Shown piece after piece: positions 18,237 to 28,936 of a stretch of 64,000 bases of DNA (positions within the stretch are counted from its first letter, which is position 1; every line of letters starts with the position of its first letter). The stretch lies in contig MKTB01000007.1 in NCBI GenBank assembly GCA_001897525.1, positions 1 to 64,000 on the forward strand, in the 5' to 3' direction. The stretch comes from Bacteroidetes bacterium 43-16. Its GTDB lineage: Bacteria > Bacteroidota > Bacteroidia > Chitinophagales > Chitinophagaceae. The notes beneath the pieces are model-generated. The model was given only the letters and a program-made list of their open reading frames with translations. It was not told where the DNA came from and did no database searches. A program made the position numbers and the translations under genes.

Positions 18237-18387
18237 GATATAAATGAGCGAAAACTTATTATTTAGTAAGATCTTGCTGATTAATTCTACATCTTGAGAG
18301 TAAGCTTTTTTACTAATAAACTGATTGGGCTATATTTAACATTATACCGCAGAAGATTTTATTAATTTTAGGAATAAACACATAATC

Positions 18388-18684
18388 ATGTCATTTAAAG
18401 AAACTTTCAATATTAACGGGGAGCAGCTGTTGCAAAAAGTTAAAGAGCTGATCCAGGAAGGTAATGTAACTAAGATCAGCATTACGGATAAAAATGATAA
18501 AGAGATCATGAGTTTCCCTGTAAACGTTGGTTTACTGGGCCTTGTATTTGCCCCGATTTTTGCGGCAATAGGTGCGCTGGCTGCAATGATCACTGAATGT
18601 AAAATTACTGTTGAGCGCAAGCAGCCGGAAGGAGCGCATCAGGATAACGCTGCAGAGGAAACGCCGAATAGTACGGATCTTTAA
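18388..18684 (+). CDS. DUF4342 small membrane protein
   Basis: A 98-residue protein. The N-terminal half (LLQKVKELIQEGNVTKISI.D) matches DUF4342, and the hydrophobic segment VGLLGLVFAPIFAAIGALAAMI (about 50-70) is a single membrane helix, followed by a charged tail. DUF4342 proteins are of unknown function. It stands alone between the minisatellite and a convergent oxidoreductase gene. Confidence 0.75.
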   Translation: MSFKETFNINGEQLLQKVKELIQEGNVTKISITDKNDKEIMSFPVNVGLLGLVFAPIFAAIGALAAMITECKITVERKQPEGAHQDNAAEETPNSTDL

Positions 18685-18740
18685 GCCCCCTGTGGTTTTC
18701 TACCCAAGTATAATGCAGGGCAGTTTGTTTTAATCCTCGC

Positions 18741-19964
18741 TTATACTTGGGTACTTATAGATTGTGCCGCGATCCAGGCGGTGGTCCAGGCATTCTGGAA
18801 ATTAAAGCCACCGGTGATGCCGTCGATATTTAATATTTCACCGGCAAAATATAAACCGGGATGTTTTTTGCTTTGCATGGTCTGGCTATCTACTTCAGCT
18901 AATTCTATCCCACCGGCTGTAACAAATTCTTCTTTAAAGGTGGTCTTGCCACTTACTTTCATTTCCAGCGCGGTCACATTTTTGGCTAGTTTATTGAGCT
19001 GTTTTGCCGGCAGGTCTACCCATCTTTGTGCTGCTTCTATTTCAGAAAAAAGCAATAATAAATCCCATAATCTTTGTGGTATAGGCAGGCCCACGATATT
19101 ACTGATCTTTTGATGCGGATGCTCTTCCTTATATACCCTCAGGTGTTGCCGGAAGCTTTCTTCATTGTAATGGGCCAGCCAGTTTACCTGCACCTGGAAG
19201 TTGTAGTTCAATGCGGCAAGCTGAAGTGCGCCATAGGCGCTGGTCTTTAGAATGGCTGGTCCGCTCAACCCCCAGTGGGTGATCAGTACCGGGCCGGACT
19301 CCTGGAGTTTGGTACCCAATATCCTGACGGTACCTTCGGGTACGGATAAGCCCATTAAACCGGTGATGGGATTTCTCGGGATATTAAAAGTAAATAAGGA
19401 AGGTACCGGTGCTGCGATGGTATGTCCTAAATGCTTCAACCAGTCAAACATATCTATTTTAGGAAATCCTCCGGATGCGATGACTAATTGATCGGCATGG
19501 ATATCCTGGTGACCTTTTATATGAACGGTGAAGCCTTGTTCCCGGGGAACAATATCATACACCTGCTGTCCGAGTCTTATTTCAACGCCGTTTTTATGCG
19601 CAGCACGGGTCAGTACGTCGATCACGGACTGGCTGTCATCGGTCACCGGGAACATCCGGTTATCGGCCTCTGTCTTTAGCTTCAATCCGCGCCCGGCAAA
19701 CCAGTTGATGGTGTCGGCAACAAAAAACCGGTGAAAGGTTTTCTTGACAAATTTTTCTCCGCGCGGGTATTTCTTGGACAGTTCAGAGATGCTCTCCGAG
19801 TTATGGGTCACATTACAACGGCCACCACCGCTGATGCGCACTTTGCTCAGGCACTTCTGGCTACGTTCCAGCAGGATGATCTTAGTACCGCTTGCCTTAT
19901 TGATATTAGCCGCGCAAAAAAATCCTGCTGCACCACCACCGATTATAACTATTGTTTGCCCCAT
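18741..19964 (-). CDS. NAD(P)/FAD-dependent oxidoreductase, HI0933/BaiN-like
   Basis: A 407-residue flavoprotein. The Rossmann FAD motif VIIGGGAAGFFCA is at residues 5-17, then CLSKVRISGGGRCNVTH, the hallmark of the HI0933/YhiN/BaiN family, and near the C-terminus GLYFAGEILNIDGITGGFNFQNAW. Family members reduce unsaturated substrates, such as bile-acid intermediates for BaiN; the natural substrate here is unknown. It lies 8 bases downstream of hemL, so the two probably share a transcript. Confidence 0.9.
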   Translation of the reverse strand: MGQTIVIIGGGAAGFFCAANINKASGTKIILLERSQKCLSKVRISGGGRCNVTHNSESISELSKKYPRGEKFVKKTFHRFFVADTINWFAGRGLKLKTEADNRMFPVTDDSQSVIDVLTRAAHKNGVEIRLGQQVYDIVPREQGFTVHIKGHQDIHADQLVIASGGFPKIDMFDWLKHLGHTIAAPVPSLFTFNIPRNPITGLMGLSVPEGTVRILGTKLQESGPVLITHWGLSGPAILKTSAYGALQLAALNYNFQVQVNWLAHYNEESFRQHLRVYKEEHPHQKISNIVGLPIPQRLWDLLLLFSEIEAAQRWVDLPAKQLNKLAKNVTALEMKVSGKTTFKEEFVTAGGIELAEVDSQTMQSKKHPGLYFAGEILNIDGITGGFNFQNAWTTAWIAAQSISTQV

Positions 19965-19971
19965 TTTATAT

Positions 19972-21270
19972 TTATTTACCCAGGATTGCAGCCAGGCTTG
20001 ATTGTGCTGCGGCTATGGTTTCATCCAGGTCAGCATAGCTGAGTGCATTGTTTAAAAACCAGGATTCAAAGGCGGAAGGGGGCAGGTAAATACCCCGTTG
20101 CAGCATCTCATGGAAAAACCGGTTGAAGAAAGCTGTATCTGCTGCTGCTGCGGTAGCAAAATCGGTTACGGGATGTGCCGAAAAGTGAACGCTTATCATA
20201 CTGCCCTTCTGGTTGATCACATAGTCCAATCCTGATGCGGATAATACTTTATTTAAACCATCTCTCAGGTAAAGGGTTTTCTCTTCCAGTTCTTTATAGG
20301 TTTCCGGCCTGGCCTGAAGCTCTTTCAGTAAAGCGATCCCGGCAGCCATGGCCAAAGGGTTGCCGCTTAAGGTACCGGCCTGGTAGACATTCCCCAGGGG
20401 GGCGATGTGTTCCATGATGGCTTTCTTTCCACCGAAAGCGCCTACAGGCATACCTGCACCGATGACCTTACCGTAACAAACCAGGTCGGCATCAACGCCT
20501 AATACTTCCTGGGCACCACCAGGGGCCATACGGAAGCCGGTCATGACTTCATCAAATATCAACAGGATGCCTTCACGGGTACATAGTGCTCTCAATCCTT
20601 CTATAAATCCTTCCTGTGGCAGGATGCAACCCATATTACCGGCAACCGGCTCTATGATGATGGCTGCGACCTCATCTTTATGCTCTGCCACCAGCTGTGC
20701 TACAGCGGCCAGGTCATTGTAAGGTGCGGTAAGCGTATCCTGCGCATTACCTGCGGTGACTCCGGGAACGGTCTGGATATTAAAGGTAGCCAGCCCGGAG
20801 CCTGCTTTTACCAGGAACATATCTGCATGTCCATGGTAGCAACCTTCAAATTTGATAAATTTATTGCGGCCGGTATAGCCACGTGCGAGGCGAATGGCAG
20901 ACATACAGGCTTCTGTACCGCTGTTCACCATCCTGATCAGGTCAACATTGGGAGCCATAGACTTGATCAATTCGGCCATTTCTATTTCCAGCAAGGTAGG
21001 TGCTCCGAAAGAGGTAGAGTCTTCTGCTTTTTTCTGGATGGCACTGATCACGGGCTGATAGGCATGGCCCAGGATCATAGGTCCCCAGGAGGCGATATAG
21101 TCTATATATTTCTGTCCGTCTTCATCATAGAGGTAAGCGCCTTTTGCTTTGGCTACAAATACGGGCGTACCACCCACTGATTTAAATGCCCGCACGGGGG
21201 AGTTGACTCCACCGGGGATACTTTGCTGTGCACGTTCAAACAGGGATTTAGAGGAAGTATATGCGTACAT
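19972..21270 (-). CDS. hemL: Glutamate-1-semialdehyde 2,1-aminomutase
   Basis: A 432-residue PLP enzyme that converts glutamate 1-semialdehyde to 5-aminolevulinate, the last step of the C5 route to heme. Evidence: [26 protein letters not shown] at the N-terminus (family signature), [31 protein letters not shown] with the PLP-binding Asp, and [17 protein letters not shown] with the Schiff-base lysine. Full length. A promoter box and a terminator of sdaA lie just upstream. Confidence 0.96.
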   Translation of the reverse strand: MYAYTSSKSLFERAQQSIPGGVNSPVRAFKSVGGTPVFVAKAKGAYLYDEDGQKYIDYIASWGPMILGHAYQPVISAIQKKAEDSTSFGAPTLLEIEMAELIKSMAPNVDLIRMVNSGTEACMSAIRLARGYTGRNKFIKFEGCYHGHADMFLVKAGSGLATFNIQTVPGVTAGNAQDTLTAPYNDLAAVAQLVAEHKDEVAAIIIEPVAGNMGCILPQEGFIEGLRALCTREGILLIFDEVMTGFRMAPGGAQEVLGVDADLVCYGKVIGAGMPVGAFGGKKAIMEHIAPLGNVYQAGTLSGNPLAMAAGIALLKELQARPETYKELEEKTLYLRDGLNKVLSASGLDYVINQKGSMISVHFSAHPVTDFATAAAADTAFFNRFFHEMLQRGIYLPPSAFESWFLNNALSYADLDETIAAAQSSLAAILGK

Positions 21271-21292
21271 TTCTGATCTTTTTTATTGCTGG

Positions 21293-21300
21293 CAAAAGTA
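21293..21300 (-). promoter_or_regulatory. Possible -7 box for hemL
   Basis: The minus strand reads TACTTTTG, an exact TAnnTTTG match 22 bases before the hemL ATG. The position where a -33 box would lie overlaps the sdaA terminator hairpin, and no TTTG is seen there. Confidence 0.5.
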
Positions 21301-21302
21301 CA

Positions 21303-21339
21303 GATAAAAAATTCACCTGTATGAGGTGAATTTTTTATC
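21303..21339 (-). terminator. Terminator after sdaA
   Basis: A perfect 16-base inverted repeat (GATAAAAAATTCACCT, loop GTATG). A/T pairs flank the GC core, so the stem itself supplies a U-run on either strand. It lies about 43 bases after the sdaA stop. Confidence 0.85.
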
Positions 21340-21381
21340 CTATCTGAAAAAGGAATGCTTTTTGGTTATCGTTAGCGTGAA

Positions 21382-22812
21382 TTAACACTCCGGCAAGGCC
21401 AAGGACACATTGGTCGCCAGGCCACCATCAGCGGTTTCTTTGTATTTATGGTTCATATCCAGGGCTGTCTCCCACATGGTCTTCACCACATTGTCCAGGG
21501 ATACTTTTGCATTATCGGGATTGCTTTGCAAAGCCAGCTGGGAGGCGGTAATAGCCTTGATCGCACCCATGGTATTTCTTTCGATACAAGGTACCTGCAC
21601 CAGTCCGCCGACAGGATCGCAGGTAAGGCCGAGGTGATGCTCCATAGCAATCTCTGCCGCCATCATACATTGACGGGCACTGCCGCCCAGCATCTCTGTG
21701 AGGGCTGCTGCTGCCATGGCTGAAGATACGCCGATCTCGGCCTGGCAACCGCCCATAGCGGCGGAAATGGTGGCTCCTTTTTTAAAGATGGAACCGATCT
21801 CTGAAGCGCATAATAAGAAGTGGTAGATCTTATCTTCATCGTCACCACCACAAAAGGTAATATAATACATTAAGACTGCCGGGATCACGCCTGCCGCACC
21901 ATTGGTAGGCGCGGTAACCACCCTGCTAAAGGAAGCGTTTTCTTCATTGACGGCTAAGGCGAAACAGCTCACCCAGTCTAGTATATAGAGAAAGGTAGAA
22001 GGTTGGGCCTTAATATGCTCCAGCCATTGTTCATAGTTCTCGTAAGTCTTGTCTTTTAATAATCGCTTGTTCAGTCTTGCCGCCCTGCGACTCACGTTCA
22101 AGCCTCCGGGCAAAGTGCCTTCTATATGACAACCGCGGTAGATACAATTGCGCATGGTATCCCAGATACGCATCACGCCTGCTTTTGTTTCTTGCTCTGT
22201 TCTCCAGGCATGTTCATTTTCCTGGACTATTTCTGAAATACTGAGGCCTGTTTTGATGCACCAGTGTAAGAGGTCTTTAGAATCATCTACGGGAAATGCC
22301 AGCTCTACTTCTTTGCTTCCGCTATTGCTCTGGCCTTCCTGCACCACGAAGCCACCGCCTATAGAATAATAGGTATCGGCTACCTGGTCTCCGTCTTTGA
22401 AGGTGCATAAAAAGGTCATGCCATTGGGATGGAAAGGAAGGCTTTCTTCCATCATAAACACTACATCTTCTTTGGGCTGAAAAGGCACCAGGTATTCATT
22501 ACCAAGCAGTATCTGTCCTTTTGCAGCAATATCATCTATGGTCGGGTAGATCTGGTTAACATCAAAAGTAACGGGATCTGCACCGAATAAGCCGAGAATA
22601 ACGGCTACATCGGTACCATGCCCCACCCCGGTTTTAGCTAAAGAACCGTAAAGCAGGCATTGTATTTTCAATACATTCTCTATGCCCTTGCCGGCCCTCA
22701 ATTTATCTAAAAATTGCAAAGCCGCTCGCCATGGACCTAATGTATGTGAAGAACTGGGGCCTACCCCAATTTTAAACATATCAAACACTGAAATATTCTC
22801 TCTGTTGCTCAA
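21382..22812 (-). CDS. sdaA: L-serine ammonia-lyase (iron-sulfur, single chain)
   Basis: A 476-residue L-serine dehydratase that turns serine into pyruvate and ammonia. The N-terminal beta-domain has [21 protein letters not shown], and the C-terminal alpha-domain has [13 protein letters not shown] and the Fe-S cysteines in [25 protein letters not shown] and VPCIERN. Both domains are in one chain, as in E. coli SdaA. It ends at a strong terminator. Confidence 0.95.
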   Translation of the reverse strand: MSNRENISVFDMFKIGVGPSSSHTLGPWRAALQFLDKLRAGKGIENVLKIQCLLYGSLAKTGVGHGTDVAVILGLFGADPVTFDVNQIYPTIDDIAAKGQILLGNEYLVPFQPKEDVVFMMEESLPFHPNGMTFLCTFKDGDQVADTYYSIGGGFVVQEGQSNSGSKEVELAFPVDDSKDLLHWCIKTGLSISEIVQENEHAWRTEQETKAGVMRIWDTMRNCIYRGCHIEGTLPGGLNVSRRAARLNKRLLKDKTYENYEQWLEHIKAQPSTFLYILDWVSCFALAVNEENASFSRVVTAPTNGAAGVIPAVLMYYITFCGGDDEDKIYHFLLCASEIGSIFKKGATISAAMGGCQAEIGVSSAMAAAALTEMLGGSARQCMMAAEIAMEHHLGLTCDPVGGLVQVPCIERNTMGAIKAITASQLALQSNPDNAKVSLDNVVKTMWETALDMNHKYKETADGGLATNVSLALPEC

Positions 22813-22898
22813 AATTCTTTTGTTTACCAGACCAAAAATAGGTCAAAGTTATGACAATAAGCATTCTCAAATGATCTAAACCTATTAAGCTATAATAA

Positions 22899-22930
22899 AG
22901 ATAGTCACTCCCCGGAAGGAGTGACTATCT
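22899..22930 (-). terminator. Terminator after the beta-propeller T9SS protein gene
   Basis: A perfect 13-base inverted repeat (AGATAGTCACTCC, loop CCGGAA), 34 bases after the minus-strand stop at 22964, followed on that strand by TTTATTATAG. Confidence 0.8.
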
Positions 22931-22963
22931 GAGACATTACCTGACCCTTAAAGTATTTAAGTT

Positions 22964-24844
22964 TTACTGCTTGATAAAGGTGCGTGCACCGAGGCGTACA
23001 CCGTTTTTATCGGTAAAATGGATCATGTAGGCAGCAGGTGCCAGAGCAGCTATATCCAGTTTATTATTACCTTTCTGCAGGACAGTATTGGCCACTACTT
23101 TACCATGAACGGAGATGATCTGTACCTTTACTGCTTCAGGAACTTCAATATTCAACTGAAGGGAGCCGGGGTTAGGAAATATGTTCACCTGGTCTCTGAA
23201 TGCTGCATGATCGGCAACGCTTACTATTTCGGACAAATTATACACTTCAGACATGGCTGTGCAATCGCTACCGGTCACTTCAACTTTATAAACGGAGAGG
23301 ATATTGGTCTGGTAAGTGGCGCTTGTAGCTCCAGCAATCGCGGTACCGTTCCTGTACCATTGGTGGGAAGCAAAAGGGCCACCGCTTACTGATAGTGTAT
23401 AATTACCATTATTGACCTGGTGTGTAATTACGGGTTCTAAGTGTGTCACTGTTACGGCCACATTTTCACAAGTACCGGGTGCACATCCGTTAGCGGCCTT
23501 TACATAGTAGGTAGTGGTAGCGCCGGGCACAACCTGTATTGTGTTACCAGTTCCTATTGCGGTGCCGCTACAGGCCCCTGAGGTCCACTCCCAATCGGTG
23601 GCTGTACCCAGGCTTCCGTTAACGGTGAGGGTTACGGTATCTCCAAAACAGATGGTACTTGCAGAGGCGGTAAGGCTTTCCAGGCGCTCGCACAGGTCAT
23701 ATTTAATGGCATAATTAGGCCATGGGCCTGAATTCCCGGTGGGTGCAGCGGTGTAAGAACCATAAACGGTATTGGCTTTATCCACGGCTAAGCCAACGCA
23801 TTTTGCGCGGTGATGAGCGGCCGGTTGCACACCCAGTACGGACCAGGCGGTGCCGTCATATCTCATTACGGTCATGTAATAGCTGCTGTCTAAATCGGTA
23901 TAGGCCACTATGGGCTGGTCATCATTGCCCAGGGTCATCACTGCATAGCGGTATTGACTGGCGTAGCTGGACTCGCCTACCTGGCTTACCGAAAAGCCTG
24001 CTGCCCCGATATTCACCCAGGCGGTGCCATTGAATTCTTTCACGGAAATTTTTTCTACAGATGCCGCATCGGAATAGCCGACTACGGGTGTACCGTTTGA
24101 CTTGAGGTCGAGGGACAGGTTTTTGGAACTGGAAGCGGTAACGCTGCTGCCGACCATTACCCAGTCGTTGTTCTCAAATTTTTTCACATTTACCCATCCT
24201 CCCTGTGCCACATCTGTATAAGCGCAATAGACCGTTCCATTAGCATCCACATCAACCTGGGTAAGTCCTGCTGCTCCGGCAGACATCGGGTTGCCCATCG
24301 TTTGCCAATTGGTACCGTCAAACTTCATCACTGTGGCTTTGCCATTTACACCGGTAGCATAGTTCACAAAGGATACATAGGGCGTATTATCGGGGCCAAA
24401 AGCCAGGTCGGGCAATGCACTGTTGCCTGGCGTGAACTTGGCGATACCTACATTTACCCAGGTGGTACCATTGAATTTCTTCAAGGTAAGTTTGGAGGAA
24501 CCGGCAGAGCCGTCGCGGAACAGCACATGGGGCACATTGGCTTTATCTATACCCATTACTACATATAGTGAACTACCGTCTGAAGGGTCTGTACCTACGG
24601 CTTCCCAGCTTGTGCCGTTAAATTTTTTGACCTTAAGCTTTGAAGCATCTGCCAGGTCTGAATAGGCGACGAATGCCACTTTATTGGTATCTACGGCTAT
24701 AGAAGAGTAATCGCTGCTGGCGTTCACGGTTCCGTCATTGGCTCCAAGTGCCTGCCAGGGGGCTTGTGCATACAATGTGCTTCCGGCACTCCACAGCAAC
24801 ATACCGGACAATAATCCTTGAAGTAAAATTTTGTTCATTTTCAT
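22964..24844 (-). CDS. Secreted beta-propeller-like protein with T9SS type A sorting domain
   Basis: A 626-residue surface or released protein. A signal peptide (MKMNKILLQGLLSGMLLWSAG...AQAP) leads into about seven repeats of the form KKFNGTxWxxVG, each with downstream P.V.Y.D strands, a layout expected for a blade repeat such as a propeller. A region with Ig-like strands (SASTICFGDTVTLTVNGSLG, TTTYYVKAANGCAPGTCENVAVTV) follows. The last about 75 residues (NIFPNPGSLQLNIEVP, VHGKVVANTVL, LAPAAYMIHFTDKNG) are a type A C-terminal sorting domain for type IX secretion. Ligand unknown. Confidence 0.87.
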   Translation of the reverse strand: MKMNKILLQGLLSGMLLWSAGSTLYAQAPWQALGANDGTVNASSDYSSIAVDTNKVAFVAYSDLADASKLKVKKFNGTSWEAVGTDPSDGSSLYVVMGIDKANVPHVLFRDGSAGSSKLTLKKFNGTTWVNVGIAKFTPGNSALPDLAFGPDNTPYVSFVNYATGVNGKATVMKFDGTNWQTMGNPMSAGAAGLTQVDVDANGTVYCAYTDVAQGGWVNVKKFENNDWVMVGSSVTASSSKNLSLDLKSNGTPVVGYSDAASVEKISVKEFNGTAWVNIGAAGFSVSQVGESSYASQYRYAVMTLGNDDQPIVAYTDLDSSYYMTVMRYDGTAWSVLGVQPAAHHRAKCVGLAVDKANTVYGSYTAAPTGNSGPWPNYAIKYDLCERLESLTASASTICFGDTVTLTVNGSLGTATDWEWTSGACSGTAIGTGNTIQVVPGATTTYYVKAANGCAPGTCENVAVTVTHLEPVITHQVNNGNYTLSVSGGPFASHQWYRNGTAIAGATSATYQTNILSVYKVEVTGSDCTAMSEVYNLSEIVSVADHAAFRDQVNIFPNPGSLQLNIEVPEAVKVQIISVHGKVVANTVLQKGNNKLDIAALAPAAYMIHFTDKNGVRLGARTFIKQ

Positions 24845-25035
24845 GTTTGTTTACAATATTTAGGGCGTTAAGAATAAAATCTCAGAGGTATTGGTTAAAG
24901 CATAGCAATGATTTTTTATAAATTTTCCTGATTCGAAGTAATTAAAACCTATTCTTTAATTAAAATCTATTTTAAAGTAATTGTCAAATATGAAATTATA
25001 GCTAACTTTATCTAAAAGCCTTTAAATCAGGATGA

Positions 25036-26598
25036 ATGTATAAAAAGAAGGATGATGTCAGCGACCTGGTGCAGGCGCTTAGTAATGGTGAAAAACGGCA
25101 CTTTTACAACTTATATAAAGCAGAAAGCCATAAAGAGGAGCCTGCTAATTTCTGGCTACTGTTCCATGCCATCAAATCGGACAAAAGTCAAACGCCAAAC
25201 CTTGATTTGGATCCCCGTGCGCTTACCTCGAGTAAAAGACTTTTGTATGAAAACCTGCTCAAAAGCCTGAGACTGCTCCATGAAAATGCTTCTGTTGATA
25301 TCAGTATCCAGAACCTGCTGACGAATGTAGAGCTGCTGTACAACCATAGCCTGGCAGAGCAGGCAAGGCTGGTCTTGCAAAAGGCTTATGCGCTGGCGGT
25401 GCGGCATGAAAAATTCGGTCTGCACATACAGGCGCTGGACTGGGAGAAAAGACTGAATGTAGTATTGACGCATCATGCCAGAACAATAGATGCACTGATG
25501 CAGGAGGAACGGGAGGTGATCGAAAAGATGCTGCAGATGAAGTCGCTGGAAAGCATTTACAGCCATATCCTTATGCTAAAAAGGCAATATGGCTATGCCA
25601 GGGGTGAGGTGCGGCATTTACTGGACCGGGAAACGATACACTCGAGCCTCATGCCTGCCCTGGCAGCCTGCCTGAGCAAAAAAGCGGTGTATTATTATAA
25701 TTTAATTTTTGCGGTTTACTATTGGATGACTTTTGAGCATGACCTGGCCTTCAGGCACAGTAAACAGCTGACACGGACTAATGAATGTAATGTGTTACCG
25801 AATGATTATATCAGCGGCCTGCTGCAGCACATCACTTCTTCGGTATGTATCATCCGCTTCCGGGAAGCTGTTGACACGATTGACCAGAGCGAGCAATATA
25901 TTAATGATAACAAACTGAATCAATCGCTGCCTTTTACTTATTTAATGCTCACTTATCATTCTATATATAAGATGATCGTGTATAATTATATGGGGGATAC
26001 TTTAAAGCTGGCAGCTATAGTGCGGGATACGGAACAACTGCTCCAGACCCACCAGCAGGCACTGCCCTTTACGAACCGGCAGGTAATACAGGCCAATTTA
26101 ATGAACAGCTACCTGGGACTGAATGAGCTGGAGAAATGTGAGCGGGTATGGGACCAGTTATTCAACAAGCAATCTAAAACCATCAGGCTGGATATTTACG
26201 GGGACTTGTACCTGTTCCGGCTGTTCCTGCTGCTGCAGGATAAGAATTTTGATATCCTAAGCTCTGCGGCTCAATCTGCATTCAAGTTTTTCAAAAAGCA
26301 TTATGAGGAGAGTAACCAGTTTGAACTGGAACTGTCTATCGCCAACAAATTAAGAAAAGACCTTATACTTGAAAACAGGAACGTGTTTACTGAAACGCTG
26401 ACGGAGCTAAGGAGAATGATCCGGGATTTTATTGCCAGACTCCATGTTCCTTTCGGATTCCAGGAGCATTATACGCGTTATGTGATCTGGACGACTGCTT
26501 TAATTGAAAATATATCTTATGCTGAGGTGGCGCAGCAATGGTATGGTGCTGTAATAAAGCAACAGGCTGTGCCGGCAGCTAAACCTGCACACAATTAA
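25036..26598 (+). CDS. Large helical protein, unknown (TPR-like)
   Basis: A 520-residue soluble protein, almost entirely alpha-helical, with no signal peptide or membrane segment. The N-terminus (VSDLVQALSNGEKRHFYNLYK) recurs in Bacteroidota proteins of unknown function, and the pattern of paired helices (LVLQKAYALAVRH, ALDWEKRLNVVL) suggests a repeat-helix scaffold. It lies upstream of fusA but is separated by about 105 bases containing the fusA -7 box. Function unknown. Confidence 0.72.
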   Translation: MYKKKDDVSDLVQALSNGEKRHFYNLYKAESHKEEPANFWLLFHAIKSDKSQTPNLDLDPRALTSSKRLLYENLLKSLRLLHENASVDISIQNLLTNVELLYNHSLAEQARLVLQKAYALAVRHEKFGLHIQALDWEKRLNVVLTHHARTIDALMQEEREVIEKMLQMKSLESIYSHILMLKRQYGYARGEVRHLLDRETIHSSLMPALAACLSKKAVYYYNLIFAVYYWMTFEHDLAFRHSKQLTRTNECNVLPNDYISGLLQHITSSVCIIRFREAVDTIDQSEQYINDNKLNQSLPFTYLMLTYHSIYKMIVYNYMGDTLKLAAIVRDTEQLLQTHQQALPFTNRQVIQANLMNSYLGLNELEKCERVWDQLFNKQSKTIRLDIYGDLYLFRLFLLLQDKNFDILSSAAQSAFKFFKKHYEESNQFELELSIANKLRKDLILENRNVFTETLTELRRMIRDFIARLHVPFGFQEHYTRYVIWTTALIENISYAEVAQQWYGAVIKQQAVPAAKPAHN

Positions 26599-26662
26599 CA
26601 GTTTCGGGGAATGTATAATCCAAATTTTATTTTGAATATGTTTTTTTTTATCTCAAATTCAC

Positions 26663-26670
26663 TACCTTTG
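26663..26670 (+). promoter_or_regulatory. Possible -7 box for fusA
   Basis: TACCTTTG is an exact TAnnTTTG match 34 bases before the fusA ATG. A TTTG lies at 26631-26634, but the 28-base gap is longer than usual. Confidence 0.5.
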
Positions 26671-26704
26671 CAGCCTAAAATTATAAATATTTAATAAAAC
26701 CGTT

Positions 26705-28858
26705 ATGGCAGATTTACGCTTACAGCGCAACTTTGGTATTGCCGCTCACATTGATGCCGGTAAAACTACGACTACTGAACGTATCCTTTACTACACTGGT
26801 GTTAATCACAAAATCGGTGAGGTACACGAAGGTGGAGCAACAATGGACTGGATGGCTCAAGAGCAAGAGCGTGGTATCACAATTACTTCAGCAGCAACAA
26901 CTTGTTTCTGGAAATTCCCAACAGTTCAGGGTAAAGCAACTCCTGACGCAAAACAATATAAATTCAACATTATTGATACTCCCGGTCACGTTGACTTTAC
27001 TGTAGAGGTAGAGCGTTCTATGCGTGTATTGGATGGTCTTGTGGCTTTGTTCTCTGCGGTTGATGGTGTTGAGCCTCAATCTGAAACTGTATGGCGCCAG
27101 GCTAACCGTTACCGTGTACCACGTATCGGTTTCGTGAATAAAATGGACCGTATCGGTGCAGACTTCTTAATGGTTGTGCAACAAGTACGTGATATGTTAG
27201 GTGCAAAAGCTGTGCCTTTACAATTACCTATCGGTGCTGAAGATAACTTCAAAGGTGTGGTAGATCTGATCACTATGAGATCTATCATCTGGGATGACGC
27301 TACTCAAGGTATGACTTATACTGAAGGTGAAGTTCCTGCTGATATGCTGGATGAAGCGAATCAATACCGTGCTGAACTGGTTGAAGCTGTTGCGGAATAT
27401 GATGATCAATTGATGGAGAAATTCTTCGAAGATCCTAATTCAATTTCTGAAGCTGAGATTCATGAAGCGGTAAGAAAAGCGACTATCGACCTGAGCATTA
27501 TCCCTATGTTGTGTGGTTCTTCTTACAAAAACAAAGGTGTTCAGAAAATGCTGGATTGCGTGATCCGCTACCTGCCTTCTCCGGTAGATGTTGGAGCAAT
27601 CGAAGGTACTGATCCGGATGATGCTGAGAAAAAATTATATCGTCAACCTGACGCTAAAGAACCATTTGCAGCATTGGCTTTCAAAATCATGACTGACCCG
27701 TTCGTAGGTCGTCTGGCGTTCTTCCGTGCTTATTCAGGTCACCTGGATGCGGGTTCTTATGTATTGAACGTACGTTCCGGTAAAAACGAGCGTATCTCTC
27801 GTATCATGCAAATGCACGCTAACAAACAAAACCCGCTTGATTTCATCGAAGCTGGTGATATTGGTGCGGCAGTTGGTTTTAAAGATATCAAAACAGGAGA
27901 TACATTGTGTGATGAGAAACACCCTATTGTTTTGGAAAACATGTTTATTCCAGAACCGGTAATTTCTATCGCTATCGAGCCTAAAACGCAAGCTGACGTT
28001 GATAAAATGGGTATGGCAATCGCTAAACTGATTGAGGAAGATCCTACATTACGTGTAAAAACGGACGAAGATACCATGCAAACGGTATTGAGCGGTATGG
28101 GTGAATTACACTTAGAGATCATCCTGGATCGTATGAAGCGTGAATTCAAAGTGGAAGTTAACCAGGGAGCTCCTCAGGTTGCTTACAAAGAAGCATTCAC
28201 CTTACAGATTTCTCACCGTGAGGTATTCAAAAAACAATCTGGTGGTCGCGGTAAATTTGCCGATATCCAGTTCGAGATCGGACCTGCTGATGAAGCGTTC
28301 CTGGCAGAAGGAAAAGGTACTTACCAATTCATCAATGATCTGTTTGGTGGTTCTATTCCTAAAGAATTTGTACCTGCCATCATCAAAGGTTTTGAATCTT
28401 CTATGACTTCAGGTGTTCTGGGTGGCTTCCCGGTTGAGCACATGAGGGTTCGTGTATTTGATGGTTCTTTCCACCAGGTCGATTCTGACTCTATGTCTTT
28501 TGAATTGTGTGCTAAACAAGGTTACCGTAATGCCGGTAAATTGGCAAAACCAATTATCCTTGAGCCGATCATGAAAGTTGAAGTTTTGACTCCAGATCAG
28601 TACATGGGTGATGTAACGGGTGACTTGAACCGTCGTCGTGCTATGTTGGAAGGTATGGATACCCGTAACAACTTACAAGTAATCAAAGCAAAAGTTCCGT
28701 TGAGCGAAATGTTTGGTTATGTAACGCAATTACGTTCATTATCTTCTGGCCGTGCATCTTCTACTATGGAGTTCAGCCACTATGCTCAGGCTCCTAGAAA
28801 TATCGAGGACGAAGTAGTAGCTAAAGCAAAAGGTCGCAAACAAGAGTCTGAAGACTAA
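26705..28858 (+). CDS. fusA: Translation elongation factor G
   Basis: A 717-residue EF-G, the GTPase that drives ribosomal translocation. G1 AHIDAGKTT (about 14-22), G2 [11 protein letters not shown]3 DTPGHVDF, G4 NKMDRIGAD and the domain IV/V segments ([40 protein letters not shown]) are all present. Full length. The codon choice (GGT, CGT, GCT rich) differs from neighbours, as in a strongly expressed gene. It stands alone rather than in the str operon, which is common for one fusA copy in Bacteroidota; it could be a second EF-G copy. Confidence 0.96.
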   Translation: MADLRLQRNFGIAAHIDAGKTTTTERILYYTGVNHKIGEVHEGGATMDWMAQEQERGITITSAATTCFWKFPTVQGKATPDAKQYKFNIIDTPGHVDFTVEVERSMRVLDGLVALFSAVDGVEPQSETVWRQANRYRVPRIGFVNKMDRIGADFLMVVQQVRDMLGAKAVPLQLPIGAEDNFKGVVDLITMRSIIWDDATQGMTYTEGEVPADMLDEANQYRAELVEAVAEYDDQLMEKFFEDPNSISEAEIHEAVRKATIDLSIIPMLCGSSYKNKGVQKMLDCVIRYLPSPVDVGAIEGTDPDDAEKKLYRQPDAKEPFAALAFKIMTDPFVGRLAFFRAYSGHLDAGSYVLNVRSGKNERISRIMQMHANKQNPLDFIEAGDIGAAVGFKDIKTGDTLCDEKHPIVLENMFIPEPVISIAIEPKTQADVDKMGMAIAKLIEEDPTLRVKTDEDTMQTVLSGMGELHLEIILDRMKREFKVEVNQGAPQVAYKEAFTLQISHREVFKKQSGGRGKFADIQFEIGPADEAFLAEGKGTYQFINDLFGGSIPKEFVPAIIKGFESSMTSGVLGGFPVEHMRVRVFDGSFHQVDSDSMSFELCAKQGYRNAGKLAKPIILEPIMKVEVLTPDQYMGDVTGDLNRRRAMLEGMDTRNNLQVIKAKVPLSEMFGYVTQLRSLSSGRASSTMEFSHYAQAPRNIEDEVVAKAKGRKQESED

Positions 28859-28889
28859 TTGTTGCTGTCTTTTTAAGATAATAATTCAG

Positions 28890-28926
28890 AGAAAGCTATC
28901 CTTAATGGGTAGCTTTCTTTATTTTT
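28890..28926 (+). terminator. Intrinsic terminator after fusA
   Basis: AGAAAGCTATCC pairs with GGGTAGCTTTCT (one G-U pair) around loop TTAAT, followed by a T-rich run. The T-run overlaps a TATTTTTG box at 28920-28927 that may serve the next gene. Confidence 0.9.
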
Positions 28927-28936
28927 GTTCAAAAAT